Shown here: one piece after another, positions 1 through 10,866 of the stretch
How positions within the stretch are numbered: the stretch's first letter is position 1
How the letters are laid out: every line of letters begins with the position of its first letter
Assembly (NCBI RefSeq): GCF_014117265.1
Contig: NZ_CP059833.1
Coordinates: forward strand, 2,616,595 to 2,680,594
DNA from: Corynebacterium hindlerae
GTDB taxonomy: Bacteria; Actinomycetota; Actinomycetes; Mycobacteriales; Mycobacteriaceae
Reading direction: 5' to 3'
Length of the DNA stretch: 64,000 nt
Program-made: the position numbers and the translations under genes
The notes under the pieces: model-generated
The model's database searches: none
Seen by the model: the letters and a program-made list of their open reading frames with translations, nothing else
What the model was told of the DNA's origin: nothing

Positions 1-376
1 TCGCGCTGATTAACAACGGCAATCTGGGTATGGTGCGCCAGTGGCAGACCCTGTTCTACGACGGCCGTCACTCACACTCCAACTTGGGTGCCCGCGACAA
101 CTATCTGCCGGACTTCGTTGGGCTCGCCGAAGCGATGGGCTGCGCGGCATTCCGAGTCACCTGCGATGAAGAAGTGCTGCCGACGATCCAGAAGGCACGC
201 GAAATCAACGACCGCCCAGTGGTCATCGACTTCATCGTCGGTGAGGACGCTCAGGTGTGGCCGATGGTCGCAGCCGGACACTCGAACTCGGACATCCAGT
301 ACGCCAAGGGGCTGGCGCCGCTGTTTGAGGACGATAGTCCACAAGACGTATCCGAAGTGATTGAAAGGGAACAGTA

Positions 377-377
<1 letters not shown>
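1..377 (+). CDS. ilvB: Acetolactate synthase large subunit, C-terminal part
   Basis: This is the last ~124 codons of the catalytic subunit of acetohydroxyacid synthase, which condenses pyruvate (or pyruvate plus 2-oxobutyrate) using thiamine diphosphate in the first common step of valine, leucine and isoleucine synthesis. The 5' part lies outside the window. The visible [12 protein letters not shown] stretch is the C-terminal ThDP/metal-binding segment typical of this enzyme. The TAA stop shares its last base with the ilvN ATG, so the two subunits are translationally coupled. ilvN and ilvC directly downstream confirm the assignment. Confidence 0.95.
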
Positions 378-1929
<1,552 letters not shown>

Positions 1930-1944
1930 TCCATTCCTGAGAAA

Positions 1945-1978
1945 ACACCCGCCTCGCCCGCTGTGGCCCGGCGGGTGT
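1945..1978 (+). terminator. Hairpin after ilvC
   Basis: A perfect 9-bp stem (ACACCCGCC / GGCGGGTGT) begins 15 nt after the ilvC stop. There is no long T-run, only CCCGTTTG, so termination strength is uncertain. It is the obvious end of the ilvBNC transcript, and a -10-like TATTGT for the next gene lies just beyond it at 1993-1998. Confidence 0.6.
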
Positions 1979-2019
1979 ACCCGTTTGTGCACTATTGTCG
2001 GTAACGAACCGACGAAAGG

Positions 2020-2922
2020 ATGCAAGCGATCGCTGCTACGAAACTGATTCCCGTCCTGTTCGCCGCCGGGCTCGCGGCGGCCTGTAGTTCGGCAACTCAA
2101 GCCCCGGCCCCAGAGCCGACCACCACCGCTGTCACCACACCAGCCGCGCCCGCTCCAAAAATCAACGAGCGGCGCATGGTCGCCTTGTACGGACACCCGA
2201 GCGGGCCGGCGCTGGGGGTGCTGGGGGAGATGTCGCCCGCCGACGCAGCCGCAGAAGCTTCACGACGCGCAGAGCAGTACCAACAGTTTTCCGCAGAGCC
2301 AGTAATCCCCGCGATGGAGATCATCGCGACGGTGGCGTCGGCAAGCCCCGGCCCCGACGGCGACTTTTCCAACGAGTCTGCCCCGGAGGAGCTGGTTCCT
2401 TATATTGACGCGATCACCGCGATCGGTGGCTACGCGATCATTGATCTGCAGCCGGGGCGGGCATCGCTGCTGGACCAGGCGAAGCGCTACGAGGAGTTGT
2501 TGGCGCGCCCGAATGTCGGGCTGGCATTAGATCCGGAATGGAAGCTGCAGCCGGGGCAGCTGCCGGCGCAGGAAGTGGGGCACGTGGAGGCCTCAGAGAT
2601 CAATGACGTCACGGGGTGGCTCGCGGAGTTTACCCGTGCCCGCCAACTGCCTCAGAAAGCGGTGGTGCTGCATCAATTCCAGGAGCAGATGATCCGGGGG
2701 CGGGAAACCCTGGAATTCCACGACGACATCGCCCTGGTGCTGCACGCTGACGGGCATGGCACGCTAGGGGACAAGCTGGCCACCTGGGATATGGTGCGGC
2801 AGGGCCTTGACCCGCGGATTTTGCTGGCGTGGAAGAACTTCCACGATGAAGACACCCCGATGCTCACCCCAGAGCAGACGATGGGGATTCAGCCGCAACC
2901 GCGGCTCATCACCTACCAGTAG
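2020..2922 (+). CDS. Lipoprotein of unknown function, possible TIM-barrel fold
   Basis: 300 aa. The N-terminus is a lipoprotein signal with lipobox LAAAC (Cys about residue 22), followed by a Pro/Thr/Ala linker, so the protein is exported and lipid-anchored. The body contains ALYGHPSGPALGVLGEM, YAIIDLQPG and ALDPEW, spaced like the strands of a TIM barrel in glycosidase-like actinobacterial proteins. I cannot assign an activity. The AAAGGA ribosome site overlaps the ATG, which is unusual, but no later start would keep the signal peptide. A likely promoter is TATTGT at 1993-1998. It stands alone between ilvC and serA. Confidence 0.75.
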   Translation: MQAIAATKLIPVLFAAGLAAACSSATQAPAPEPTTTAVTTPAAPAPKINERRMVALYGHPSGPALGVLGEMSPADAAAEASRRAEQYQQFSAEPVIPAMEIIATVASASPGPDGDFSNESAPEELVPYIDAITAIGGYAIIDLQPGRASLLDQAKRYEELLARPNVGLALDPEWKLQPGQLPAQEVGHVEASEINDVTGWLAEFTRARQLPQKAVVLHQFQEQMIRGRETLEFHDDIALVLHADGHGTLGDKLATWDMVRQGLDPRILLAWKNFHDEDTPMLTPEQTMGIQPQPRLITYQ

Positions 2923-3100
2923 TTATGCAGCGGAGTGTATAAAGCTACCCCTGTTTTCGTGGGGCGACGGGTTGGTTTCGGGCATCTATGGCTAAACTAT
3001 TCAACCAGTTGTCGCCAATGTGTGCCGGTGCCAACCCACCTCACGCCGACGCGGTCGTGCCTGCGTGTCGTGGCAAATTCCATCATCAGGAGATGTATCC

Positions 3101-4696
3101 GTGGCCTCGAATGACCGTCCTGTAGTTCTTATCGCCGACAAGCTTGCGCAGTCCACCGTTGACGCGCTCGGAGATGCTGTTGAAGTTCGCTGGGTAGATG
3201 GTCCAAACCGGGCCGAACTCCTCGCTGCTGTACCAGAGGCAGACGCCCTGCTGGTGCGCTCCGCTACCACCGTTGACGCCGAGGTGCTCGCCGCTGCACC
3301 TAACTTGAAAATCGTCGGCCGTGCGGGCGTGGGCTTGGACAACGTTGACATCCAGTCCGCTACCGAGCGTGGCGTGATGGTGTGCAACGCACCAACCTCC
3401 AACATCCACTCCGCATGTGAGCACGCTATCTCTTTGCTGCTGTCCACCGCGCGCCAAATCCCACTGGCAGACGCTTCGCTGCGTGAGGGCGAGTGGAAGC
3501 GCTCTTCCTTCAAGGGCGTGGAGATTTACGGCAAGACCATCGGCATTGTCGGTTTCGGTCACATCGGCCAGCTGTTTGCCCAGCGCCTGGCTGCCTTCGA
3601 GACCACCATCATCGCGTACGACCCTTACGCCAACCCTGCCCGCGCAGCGCAGCTCGGTGTCGAGCTGACTGAGCTGGAGGATCTGATGTCTCGCGCTGAC
3701 TTCGTTACCATCCACCTGCCAAAGACCAAGGAAACCGCCGGCATGTTCGACGCCGAGCTGCTGTCCAAGGCAAAGAAGGGGCAGATCATCATCAACGCCG
3801 CCCGCGGCGGCCTCGTCGACGAGCAGGCGCTTGCCGACGCCATCGAATCCGGCCACATCCGCGGCGCAGGTTTTGACGTCTTCGAGACCGAACCATGCAC
3901 CGACTCCCCGCTGTACGGCCGCCCAGAAGTTGTGGTCACCCCGCACCTCGGCGCCTCCACCGTCGAAGCGCAGGACCGCGCTGGTACCGACGTCGCAGCA
4001 TCCGTCCTCAAGGCGCTGGCTGGCGAGTTCGTGGCTGACGCCGTGAACGTCTCTGGTGGCCGAGTCGGCGAAGAAGTTTCCCTGTGGATGGAACTCACCC
4101 GCAAGCTGGGATCGGTCGTGGGCCACCTGGCCGATGGCAAGCCAGTTTCCATTGAGGTTGAAGCCCGCGGCGAACTGTCCTCCGAGAACGTCGAGGTCCT
4201 CGGACTTGCCGCGCTGCGCGGCCTGTTCTCTGGCCAGACCGACCAGCCGGTCACCTTCGTGAACGCCCCACAGCTCGCTGAGCAGCGCGGCGTCGAGCTG
4301 AAGGTCAAGACGGCATCCGAATCCGCAACCCACCGCTCCTCCGTGGTGGTCCGTGCCTTTACCCCAGACGGAGCGAAGGTTTCTGTGGTGGGCGCGCTCA
4401 CCGGCCTGGATCGTCAGGAAAAGATTGTCCGCATCAACGGTCGTGGCATCGACATGCGGGCTACGGGCCACAACCTGTTCCTGTTCTACCCAGACGCCCC
4501 AGGCGCACTGGGTAAAGTTGGCACCCTGCTGGGCGGACAAAACATCAACGTGGAAGCCGCCGCCATGTCCCTGGACCAGGAATCCAACGGCGCGATCCTC
4601 GTGCTGCGGGTAAACCAGGAAGTCCCAGAAGAGCTGTTCGAGGAAATCGGCGAGTCTCTGGGAGGGGCACGCAAGTTCCAGCTCGACCTGGACTAG
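3101..4696 (+). CDS. serA: D-3-phosphoglycerate dehydrogenase
   Basis: 531 aa from GTG 3101. The frame is open upstream to 3020, but AGGAG at 3088-3092 and the start of homology favour the GTG. The enzyme oxidises 3-phosphoglycerate in the first step of serine synthesis. The NAD-binding motif IVGFGHIG is near residue 148, and the catalytic Arg/Glu/His region runs from NAARGGLVDE to TPHLGAST (about 230-285). An intervening regulatory domain follows, then a C-terminal ACT domain (from about residue 462, DAPGALGKVGTLL), the serine-sensing arrangement of type I enzymes. Codon use is strongly biased, as in ilvC. Confidence 0.96.
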   Translation: MASNDRPVVLIADKLAQSTVDALGDAVEVRWVDGPNRAELLAAVPEADALLVRSATTVDAEVLAAAPNLKIVGRAGVGLDNVDIQSATERGVMVCNAPTSNIHSACEHAISLLLSTARQIPLADASLREGEWKRSSFKGVEIYGKTIGIVGFGHIGQLFAQRLAAFETTIIAYDPYANPARAAQLGVELTELEDLMSRADFVTIHLPKTKETAGMFDAELLSKAKKGQIIINAARGGLVDEQALADAIESGHIRGAGFDVFETEPCTDSPLYGRPEVVVTPHLGASTVEAQDRAGTDVAASVLKALAGEFVADAVNVSGGRVGEEVSLWMELTRKLGSVVGHLADGKPVSIEVEARGELSSENVEVLGLAALRGLFSGQTDQPVTFVNAPQLAEQRGVELKVKTASESATHRSSVVVRAFTPDGAKVSVVGALTGLDRQEKIVRINGRGIDMRATGHNLFLFYPDAPGALGKVGTLLGGQNINVEAAAMSLDQESNGAILVLRVNQEVPEELFEEIGESLGGARKFQLDLD

Positions 4697-4721
4697 GCTG
4701 TACAGCTTTTACTGGGTTTGT

Positions 4722-4745
4722 GGCCCCTTTTGGGGCCTGTTTTAG
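4722..4745 (+). terminator. Terminator-like hairpin after serA
   Basis: GGCCCC-TTTT-GGGGCC followed by TGTTTTA, 26 nt after the serA stop. It is a short GC-rich stem with a modest T-run, placed to end the serA transcript. Confidence 0.6.
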
Positions 4746-4758
4746 GGGCCTCTTTTGG

Positions 4759-4861
4759 GCAAAACCCGGGAAGCATAACCCGGGTTTCGGTAACTTTTCA
4801 GGCTGCAAATTTGCTATTTGAATGTTTTTCTTCCGAGATCCGAGTTTTGCTTCCCGGGGAT
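4759..4861 (-). repeat. Two-hairpin intergenic element, copy A
   Basis: Read on the minus strand, this has the same architecture and much of the same sequence as 16622-16723. A CCCGGGAAGC...CGGATCTCGG palindrome comes first, then a conserved spacer containing AATAGCA and AGCCT, then CCGAAACCCGGG...CTTCCCGGGTTTTGC. The match runs the whole length of both elements. No reading frame is conserved, so it is a structural DNA or RNA repeat of unknown function. Confidence 0.75.
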
Positions 4862-4916
4862 CTCGGAATCGGGCATGTCAGGTGTTGTGGCTGCCGTTTC
4901 GTCCCGCTGGAAGCTT

Positions 4917-4993
4917 GACCCCGACATTACGCCCCCGAGGTTGCTCCAAAAATGCGTCCACGAGCCCGAACTTCGGGAGGGTAATGTCGGGGG
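4917..4993 (+). repeat. 77-bp inverted-repeat element, copy 1
   Basis: The element has complementary ends, CCCCGACATTAC at the left and GTAATGTCGGGG at the right, and inner GC-rich blocks. It could fold into one long hairpin. An element of exactly the same length, with about nine differences, lies in opposite orientation at 10630-10706. With copy A of the other repeat it fills most of the 404-bp gap between serA and the COG0523 gene. No gene is seen in the gap. Confidence 0.85.
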
Positions 4994-5100
4994 CAACGCA
5001 TAAATAACCCAACAAGGCTCCGGCTCTGGCAGCTGGAGCCTCAGCCAAACCAGATAACAGCATTTGCCCCAGTTGCTAGAAACCTTTACCATTACCACTC

Positions 5101-6174
5101 ATGAAAACAATTCCCGTTACTGTTTTGAGTGGCTTTCTTGGCGCAGGTAAGACGACGTTGCTGAATCATATCCTCGCGAACCGCGAGGGGCGGAAGATTG
5201 CGGTGATCGTCAATGATTTCTCCGAGGTCAACATTGATGCAGCGCTCGTGGAGGGGGAGGGCCAGCTCACGCGCGGCGAGGATCGCTTCGTGGAGCTGTC
5301 CAACGGTTGCATTTGCTGCACGCTGCGCGAGGACCTCATTGAATCGGTGACTGAGCTTGCTAAGACGGGCAAGTATGACCACGTGGTCATCGAGTCGACG
5401 GGTATTTCCGAGCCGATGCCGGTCGCTGCCACCTTCGACTGGACCTTCGAGGATGGTTTCCGTTTGGGAGACATCGCGGCGATTGACTCCATGGTGACCT
5501 TGGTCGATGCTTCCTCCTTCCTTCCGATGCTCCGCAAGGGCGAAAAGCTTGCCGACGCCGACCGCGCCGCCACCGAGGACGATATGCGCACGGTGTCCGA
5601 CTTGCTGGTGGACCAGGTGGAGTTTGCCGACCTCATTTTGATTACCAAGTCTGATATTGCTGGGGAAACTGAGACCGAAAAGGTGATCCAGACGGTGCGG
5701 GCTATGAACCCGCGGGCGAAGATTGTCCGCGTCTCTCATGGTGAGGTGGACTTGGAACTGGTGCTGGATTCCCGGCTCTACAACGAGGCAACCGCCCGCA
5801 CCTATGAGGGGTTTGCGGAGGAGATGGCTACCCCGCACACCCCGGAGACGGAGGAGTATGGCATTTCCTCCTTCGTGTTCCGCAGCGATCGCCCGTTTAA
5901 TAAGGATCGTTTGCTCAAGGCGCTGCGTTCTTCGCGTGGTTTGGTGCGCTCCAAGGGCTTTTGCTGGATCGACAATGATGTGACCGTGGTGCAGTCGTGG
6001 CAGCAGGCGGGGCCGAATCTGGAGATCCGTCCGGCCGCGCTGTGGGCGCAGGTGGAGCAAACTCCTGGGTCGGAGATCGTGCTGATTGGTGTGGGCTTTG
6101 ATCGTGATGCGGTGCGGGAGTCGTTTGAGCAGGCGGTTCTGACGGATAGGGAAGTAGCTGCCATGTTGGGTTGA
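5101..6174 (+). CDS. COG0523 (CobW/ZNG1-type) metal-chaperone GTPase
   Basis: 357 aa. Walker [12 protein letters not shown] is at residues 11-21, the family's Cys metal motif GCICCT at about 72-77, ESTGISEP follows, and TKSD serves as the guanine-specificity motif. A CobW C-terminal domain follows. Members couple GTP hydrolysis to insertion or allocation of metals, often zinc under zinc limitation. The substrate here cannot be read from the sequence. No ribosome site precedes the ATG, so translation may be leaderless. leuB begins 49 bp after the stop on the same strand. I saw no clear Zur box immediately upstream. Confidence 0.88.
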   Translation: MKTIPVTVLSGFLGAGKTTLLNHILANREGRKIAVIVNDFSEVNIDAALVEGEGQLTRGEDRFVELSNGCICCTLREDLIESVTELAKTGKYDHVVIESTGISEPMPVAATFDWTFEDGFRLGDIAAIDSMVTLVDASSFLPMLRKGEKLADADRAATEDDMRTVSDLLVDQVEFADLILITKSDIAGETETEKVIQTVRAMNPRAKIVRVSHGEVDLELVLDSRLYNEATARTYEGFAEEMATPHTPETEEYGISSFVFRSDRPFNKDRLLKALRSSRGLVRSKGFCWIDNDVTVVQSWQQAGPNLEIRPAALWAQVEQTPGSEIVLIGVGFDRDAVRESFEQAVLTDREVAAMLG

Positions 6175-6222
6175 TTCGTGCTACACTCACTTCTATCCCG
6201 TGAAGTGAGAAAGGAATCCCAG

Positions 6223-7233
6223 ATGTTGAAACTTGCTGTTATTGGTGGCGACGGTATCGGCCCAGAGGTCACCGCCGAAGCCCTGAAGGTGCTGCGCGCC
6301 GTTCGCGATGACATCGAGGTCACCGAATATGACCTCGGCGCGCGCCGCTACCTGAAAAACGGCGAGCTGCTTACCGACGCCGACCTGGATTCCTTGAAAG
6401 AACACGACGCCATCTTGCTGGGTGCCATCGGCGCACCAGGCGAGGTTCCCCCGGGAGTGCTGGAGCGTGGCCTGCTGCTGCAGCTGCGTTTTCAGCTGGA
6501 CCACCACGTGAATTTGCGCCCGGCAAAGCTGTACCCGACGTCGACAAGCCCGCTGGCAAACCCCGGTGAGATTGACTTCGTCGTCGTCCGCGAAGGCACC
6601 GAAGGGCTGTACTGCGGTAACGGCGGTAACCTGCGCGTCGGCACGCCACACGAGGTCGCGTCCGAGGTATCCCAAAACACCCGCTACGGCGTGGAGCGCG
6701 TGGTGCGCGACGCGTTCGAGCGCGCCATGTCCCGCCGCAAGCACCTGACCCTCGTGCATAAGACCAACGTGCTGGTCAACGCCGGTGGGCTGTGGGAACG
6801 CACCGTGGCCGAGGTGGCCACCGAATACCCAGAAGTCACGGTGGAATACAACCACATCGACGCCGCCACCATCTACATGGTGACAGACCCGCAGCGCTAC
6901 GACGTCATCGTCACCGACAACCTCTTCGGTGACATCCTCACCGACCTCGCCGGCGCCGTCACCGGCGGCATTGGCCTCGCAGCCTCCGGAAACATCGACG
7001 CCACCCGCACCTACCCATCCATGTTCGAACCAGTTCACGGCTCCGCGCCAGACATCGCCGGCCAGGGCATCGCCGACCCATCCGCAGCGATCCTGTCTGC
7101 CGCACTCATGCTGCGCCACCTGGGCGACGTTGAGAACGCCGAGCGCATCGAGAAGGCAGTGGAAGCCGACGTGGTTACCCGCACCGAAGTAAAAACTTCC
7201 GAAATCGGAGACAGGATCGCCGCCAGCGTTTAA
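6223..7233 (+). CDS. leuB: 3-isopropylmalate dehydrogenase
   Basis: 336 aa from ATG 6223, chosen over an upstream in-frame GTG (6178) because AAAGGA lies just before it and homology begins with [16 protein letters not shown]. The enzyme oxidises and decarboxylates 3-isopropylmalate in leucine synthesis using NAD+. Substrate and Mg2+ contacts are visible in [10 protein letters not shown], the [12 protein letters not shown] segment and [14 protein letters not shown]. Its partners leuC and leuD are encoded 18 kb downstream. The cNMP/CBS gene starts 9 bp after the stop and may be co-transcribed. Confidence 0.96.
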   Translation: MLKLAVIGGDGIGPEVTAEALKVLRAVRDDIEVTEYDLGARRYLKNGELLTDADLDSLKEHDAILLGAIGAPGEVPPGVLERGLLLQLRFQLDHHVNLRPAKLYPTSTSPLANPGEIDFVVVREGTEGLYCGNGGNLRVGTPHEVASEVSQNTRYGVERVVRDAFERAMSRRKHLTLVHKTNVLVNAGGLWERTVAEVATEYPEVTVEYNHIDAATIYMVTDPQRYDVIVTDNLFGDILTDLAGAVTGGIGLAASGNIDATRTYPSMFEPVHGSAPDIAGQGIADPSAAILSAALMLRHLGDVENAERIEKAVEADVVTRTEVKTSEIGDRIAASV

Positions 7234-7242
7234 TCTCATGGC

Positions 7243-9093
7243 ATGACTGTTGAACTGGAGGAAATCCAGAATTTCCTGAGCTCTTTCGCTCCCTTCTCCG
7301 AACTCGACGAAGCCACCCTGGCCTCGCTCCCGGCGCGCATGGACATGACCTACGCACGCCGGGGCGACGTCATCTTCAACGCGGGGGAGAAAAACCACTT
7401 CATGTACGTGATCCGCTCCGGCGCGATCGACGTGCTGGACGCGGATGGGGTGCTGCTGGACCGTCGTGAAGCAGGGCGTTCCTTCGGATACTCCACCTTG
7501 CCCGAGGACTCAGACTCGCTCTACACGATGATCGCCGTGGAAGACAGTCTGCTGCTGCGCTTGCCCCGCGAACCCTTCCTGGAAGTCGCCGAAACGCACC
7601 CCCTGTTCCGCAGCCACTACGCCACCCAAAGTGCGCGTATCCGCGCAGCGGCGAACCAGCTCCGCGACAGCTCCAGCGCCGACGTGCTCCGCACCAAACT
7701 CGGCGAATTCATGATCCCCGAACCAGCCCAGATCGCCCCCGGCTCCACCATCCAGGAAGCAGCTGCACTCATGCAGCAGAAAAACGTATCCTCGCTCCTC
7801 ATCGCGCCGGGAGCCCACCTGGAAGGCATCATCACCGATCGCGACCTGCGCAAACTCGTGGCAACCGGTGGGGATATTCAGCGCCCAGTAGAAGCGATCA
7901 TGACTCCGGATCCCATCACCGCCACCCCGGAAACACTCGCCTTTGAGGCCATGCTGATGATGGCAGAGCGGGGGATTCACCACTTACCGGTCGTCGATAG
8001 TGGCGTGCTCGTCGGTATCGTCGCCTCCGCCGACATTATGCGGCTGCTGCGCCATGACCCGATCTACCTCACCGCCGACCTGTCCCGCAGGAACACCCCC
8101 GAAGAGCTCGGGGAAGTCTATTCCAATGCCGCTGACGTGGCGGTGCGCTTCATCGAACGCGGAGCATCCGCTGAGGAAGTGACCGCGCTGCTCACCGTCG
8201 CCGCCGACGCCCTGGCACGCAGGCTGCTGCAGCTCGGCGAGGAAAAATTCGGCCCCGCCCCCGTACCCTACTGCTTCGTTGTGGTCGGCTCGCAGGGGCG
8301 CCGCGGCATGGGACTCGCCTCCGACCAAGACAACTGCCTCGTCCTGTCCGACTCCTACAACGAAGCCGAACACGGCGCCTACTTTGAGCAGCTGAGCCAG
8401 TTCGTGTGCACCGGCCTGGACAAAGCAGGCCAGGCGCTGTGCCCAGGGGACATGATGGCAATGAACCCGCAATGGCGCATGACGGTGACCGAATGGGTGG
8501 CAAAATTCCGCACCTGGATCACCGCGCCCGAGCCCGACGCCCTGCTGCACGCCCAAACCTTCTTCGACTTCCGAGGAATTTACGGTTCGCTGGAACTGGC
8601 GGAAGAAGTCCATGCAGCTGCCGTCGAGATGGCACAGGGAGCTGGCCGTATGCACGCGCACCTGGCCGCCCTCGCCGCGCGCCGGGAACCACCCCTGGGA
8701 TTTTTCCGCGGCTTCGTGCTGGACCGCTCGGGGGAGTATGCACACACACTCGATGTGAAAAAGGGTGGGATTGCGGCGGTGGTCCAGATGGGCCGACTGT
8801 TTGCGCTGGCTTCCGGCGCGCCTGAGGTGGGTACGATCGACCGGCTGCACGCGGCCGCCGGGAAGGCGGTTTCCCAGCAGGGGGCAAGCGACCTTATCGA
8901 CGCCTACGAGTTCCTCTTCACCATGTCCCTGCGTTGGCAGGCGGATCAAATCCGCTCCGGGCAGAAAGCGAGTTACCATGTTGACCCAAGCTCGCTCGGA
9001 AAGCTTGACCGCGAGCATCTGCGCGACGCCTTCCAGGTGATCAAGTCCATTCAGACCGCGTTGACCACGAAATTCCCGGTGCGCAGCATATGA
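7243..9093 (+). CDS. cNMP-binding / CBS-pair / DUF294 nucleotidyltransferase-like protein
   Basis: 616 aa. An N-terminal cyclic-nucleotide-binding fold (about residues 10-115) is followed by two CBS motifs (about 150-280). Next come a DUF294 nucleotidyltransferase-like domain with GSQGRRGMGLASDQDN (about 350-365) and its C-terminal helical domain. The set of domains suggests a cytoplasmic sensor that binds nucleotides and regulates a partner by nucleotidyl transfer. No substrate can be named. The end overlaps the start of the DnaQ-like gene (ATGA-type), a conserved pairing in corynebacteria as I recall it, suggesting joint function. Confidence 0.85.
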   Translation: MTVELEEIQNFLSSFAPFSELDEATLASLPARMDMTYARRGDVIFNAGEKNHFMYVIRSGAIDVLDADGVLLDRREAGRSFGYSTLPEDSDSLYTMIAVEDSLLLRLPREPFLEVAETHPLFRSHYATQSARIRAAANQLRDSSSADVLRTKLGEFMIPEPAQIAPGSTIQEAAALMQQKNVSSLLIAPGAHLEGIITDRDLRKLVATGGDIQRPVEAIMTPDPITATPETLAFEAMLMMAERGIHHLPVVDSGVLVGIVASADIMRLLRHDPIYLTADLSRRNTPEELGEVYSNAADVAVRFIERGASAEEVTALLTVAADALARRLLQLGEEKFGPAPVPYCFVVVGSQGRRGMGLASDQDNCLVLSDSYNEAEHGAYFEQLSQFVCTGLDKAGQALCPGDMMAMNPQWRMTVTEWVAKFRTWITAPEPDALLHAQTFFDFRGIYGSLELAEEVHAAAVEMAQGAGRMHAHLAALAARREPPLGFFRGFVLDRSGEYAHTLDVKKGGIAAVVQMGRLFALASGAPEVGTIDRLHAAAGKAVSQQGASDLIDAYEFLFTMSLRWQADQIRSGQKASYHVDPSSLGKLDREHLRDAFQVIKSIQTALTTKFPVRSI

Positions 9094-9665
9094 GACTGTT
9101 CAAGCCAAACCCCGCAGTGGCGGACCTGCAGCTCCTCGCCGTGGACATCGAAACCACGGGACTTAAACCCGGACGCGACAAAATTCTGTCCATCGGTTGG
9201 GTGCCCGTCAACGGCGACGTCATCGACCTCTCCGGGGCCGGTTACTTCGTCATCTCCGACACCGCTGACGTCAGCTCCAGCGTGAGTATCCACGGGCTTA
9301 CCGACGACGCCCTCGCCGCCGGGGTCCCCCTGTCTGAGGCACTCCCGGTGTTTCAGGAGGCGCTGGGGGAGCGAGTGATGCTCGCGCACTACGCCAGCAT
9401 CGAACGAGACTTCCTCCGCCATGCACTAGGACGTTCCTTTAAGCCCGACATCGTGGATACCTTCGCACTCGAACGCCGCCATATGGAACGCATGGGAACC
9501 TACCCACGCGGCGAGGACCTGCGACTTCCGCGCATCCGAGCCCGGTACGAGCTCCCCAACTACCGTTCGCACAACGCACTTACCGACGCCCTGGCCTGCG
9601 CGGAACTGTATCTATGTCTTATAAAGAAATATTCCTTAGGTAGCTTAAGCAACCTGCAGCCATGA
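9090..9665 (+). CDS. DnaQ-like 3'-5' exonuclease (DEDDh)
   Basis: 191 aa, a single exonuclease domain. Exo I is DIETTGL with D and E, Exo II lies in AHYASIERDFL, and Exo III is HNALTDALACAEL with His and Asp, so all DEDDh catalytic residues are present. It is probably a stand-alone nuclease rather than the main Pol III proofreading subunit, since no polymerase context is nearby. The start overlaps the preceding gene's stop by 4 bp, indicating translational coupling with the cNMP/CBS/DUF294 protein. Confidence 0.88.
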   Translation: MRLFKPNPAVADLQLLAVDIETTGLKPGRDKILSIGWVPVNGDVIDLSGAGYFVISDTADVSSSVSIHGLTDDALAAGVPLSEALPVFQEALGERVMLAHYASIERDFLRHALGRSFKPDIVDTFALERRHMERMGTYPRGEDLRLPRIRARYELPNYRSHNALTDALACAELYLCLIKKYSLGSLSNLQP

Positions 9666-9671
9666 GATGTG

Positions 9672-9677
9672 TATGAT
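9672..9677 (+). promoter_or_regulatory. -10 box of leaderless odx promoter
   Basis: TATGAT followed by six bases and then ATG 9684. This spacing puts the transcript start on the start codon, as in actinobacterial leaderless genes. It overlaps the end of the upstream gene, and there is no ribosome site before the ATG. Confidence 0.7.
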
Positions 9678-9683
9678 TCACCT

Positions 9684-10475
9684 ATGCGTATTGGACGAAT
9701 TGCCACCCCAGAAGGAATGACCTTTTGTGTCATTGATGACGAAGGAACCACTGCCAAGCAAATTGCGGGCCACCCATTTGAGGCCCCAACTTATACCGGC
9801 AAAGAGTGGCCCCTCTCAGAGGTTCGCCTGCTCGCCCCAATGCTGCCAGGCAAAATTGTGGCACTGGGCCGTAACTACGCAGACCATGTAGCCGAGGTGT
9901 TCAAAAAGAGTGCAGAGTCCCTGCCTCCCACCATCTTCATCAAGCCATCCACCGCAGTCATCGGCCCTGGCAATGCCATCAAGATCCCTGACTTTGCCAC
10001 CAAGGTCGAGTTCGAGGGCGAAGTGGCTATGGTGATTAACCGACCGTGCAAGAACGTCAAGGCAGAAGACTGGCAGGACTACGTGCTCGGCTTCACCATC
10101 CTCAACGACGTCTCCTCCCGCGACCTGCAGTTCGCCGACGGCCAGTGGGCACGCGCCAAGGGCATCGACACCTTCGCACCGATGGGCCCCTGGATCGAAA
10201 CCGACCTGTCCAAGTTCGAGTTCGACAACATCTCCATCAAGGCGCACCTGACGCAAAACGGCGAGACCACCACGCCACAGGACTCCAACTCCAACCAGAT
10301 GATCAAAACCTTTGGCGAAATCCTGGAGATGATCACCGCCTCCATGACGCTGCTGCCAGGCGATGTTGTCACCACCGGTTCTCCGGCTGGCACCAAGGAA
10401 ATGTTCCCTGGTGACTTCATCGAGATCGAAGTACCGGGTATCGGCAAGCTGGGGAACCCAGTCGAGCGGGCATAG
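9684..10475 (+). CDS. odx: Fumarylacetoacetate hydrolase family protein, probable oxaloacetate decarboxylase
   Basis: 263 aa from ATG 9684. An in-frame GTG at 9669 is less likely because the -10 box lies between. FAH fold: LGRNYADHVAE, FIKPSTAVIGPG, EGEVAMVI, VLGFTILNDVSSRD (metal-site region) and TGSPAGT. In C. glutamicum the family member in the same position, after the dnaQ-like gene and before gltX, is the Mn2+-dependent oxaloacetate decarboxylase Odx. The name here rests on that synteny and family, as the fold alone also covers other keto-acid hydrolases and isomerases. Confidence 0.85.
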   Translation: MRIGRIATPEGMTFCVIDDEGTTAKQIAGHPFEAPTYTGKEWPLSEVRLLAPMLPGKIVALGRNYADHVAEVFKKSAESLPPTIFIKPSTAVIGPGNAIKIPDFATKVEFEGEVAMVINRPCKNVKAEDWQDYVLGFTILNDVSSRDLQFADGQWARAKGIDTFAPMGPWIETDLSKFEFDNISIKAHLTQNGETTTPQDSNSNQMIKTFGEILEMITASMTLLPGDVVTTGSPAGTKEMFPGDFIEIEVPGIGKLGNPVERA

Positions 10476-10484
10476 GTTTTATTT

Positions 10485-10512
10485 GAGAAGGCCTTTTGTG
10501 TTTCGCCTTCTC
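10485..10512 (+). terminator. Hairpin after odx
   Basis: Eight-bp perfect stem GAGAAGGC / GCCTTCTC with a 12-nt T-rich loop, 9 nt after the odx stop. No T-run follows, so it may only stabilise the 3' end. Confidence 0.5.
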
Positions 10513-10629
10513 ACATGTGCGGCTAGGGGGCGGGGGTTAGGGAGGCGTTTTTGCGCCACAGGAGCCGCAACCGTCTCATTTGCCTCAGCTGTCACGGTAT
10601 TGGGGCGGGGTGATGGCTGCTTAATCTTC

Positions 10630-10706
10630 GCCCCGACATTACTCTCCCGAAGTTCGGGCTGGTGGGGGGATTTTTAGGGCTACCTCGGGGGCGTAATGTC
10701 GGGGTC
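10630..10706 (-). repeat. 77-bp inverted-repeat element, copy 2
   Basis: Reverse complement of the element at 4917-4993, with the same length and about 68 of 77 positions identical. The CCCCGACATTAC ends are retained and most changes fall in the centre. It sits in the 391-bp gap between odx and a lipoprotein gene. Nothing else recognisable is in the gap except the odx hairpin and the downstream ribosome site. Confidence 0.85.
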
Positions 10707-10866
10707 AACGCTCCTGCAATCAATTCCAGCACCCAGGCAATTGCGCGCCTGAAAAAATTGCAAGCAACATGGAGACCGAAAAGGGAAACAAGCTGTAACA
10801 AAAGTCTTCGCAGGCTCACAACCTTAATGGCAGCGAAAGTACGAGTCCTTAAGAAAGAAGGTCGTC

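Noticed and set aside
5060..5100. Zur box before the COG0523 GTPase
   Set aside because: No TGATAAT...TTATCA-type palindrome is present in the 100 bp upstream, so zinc control of this gene is not supported here.
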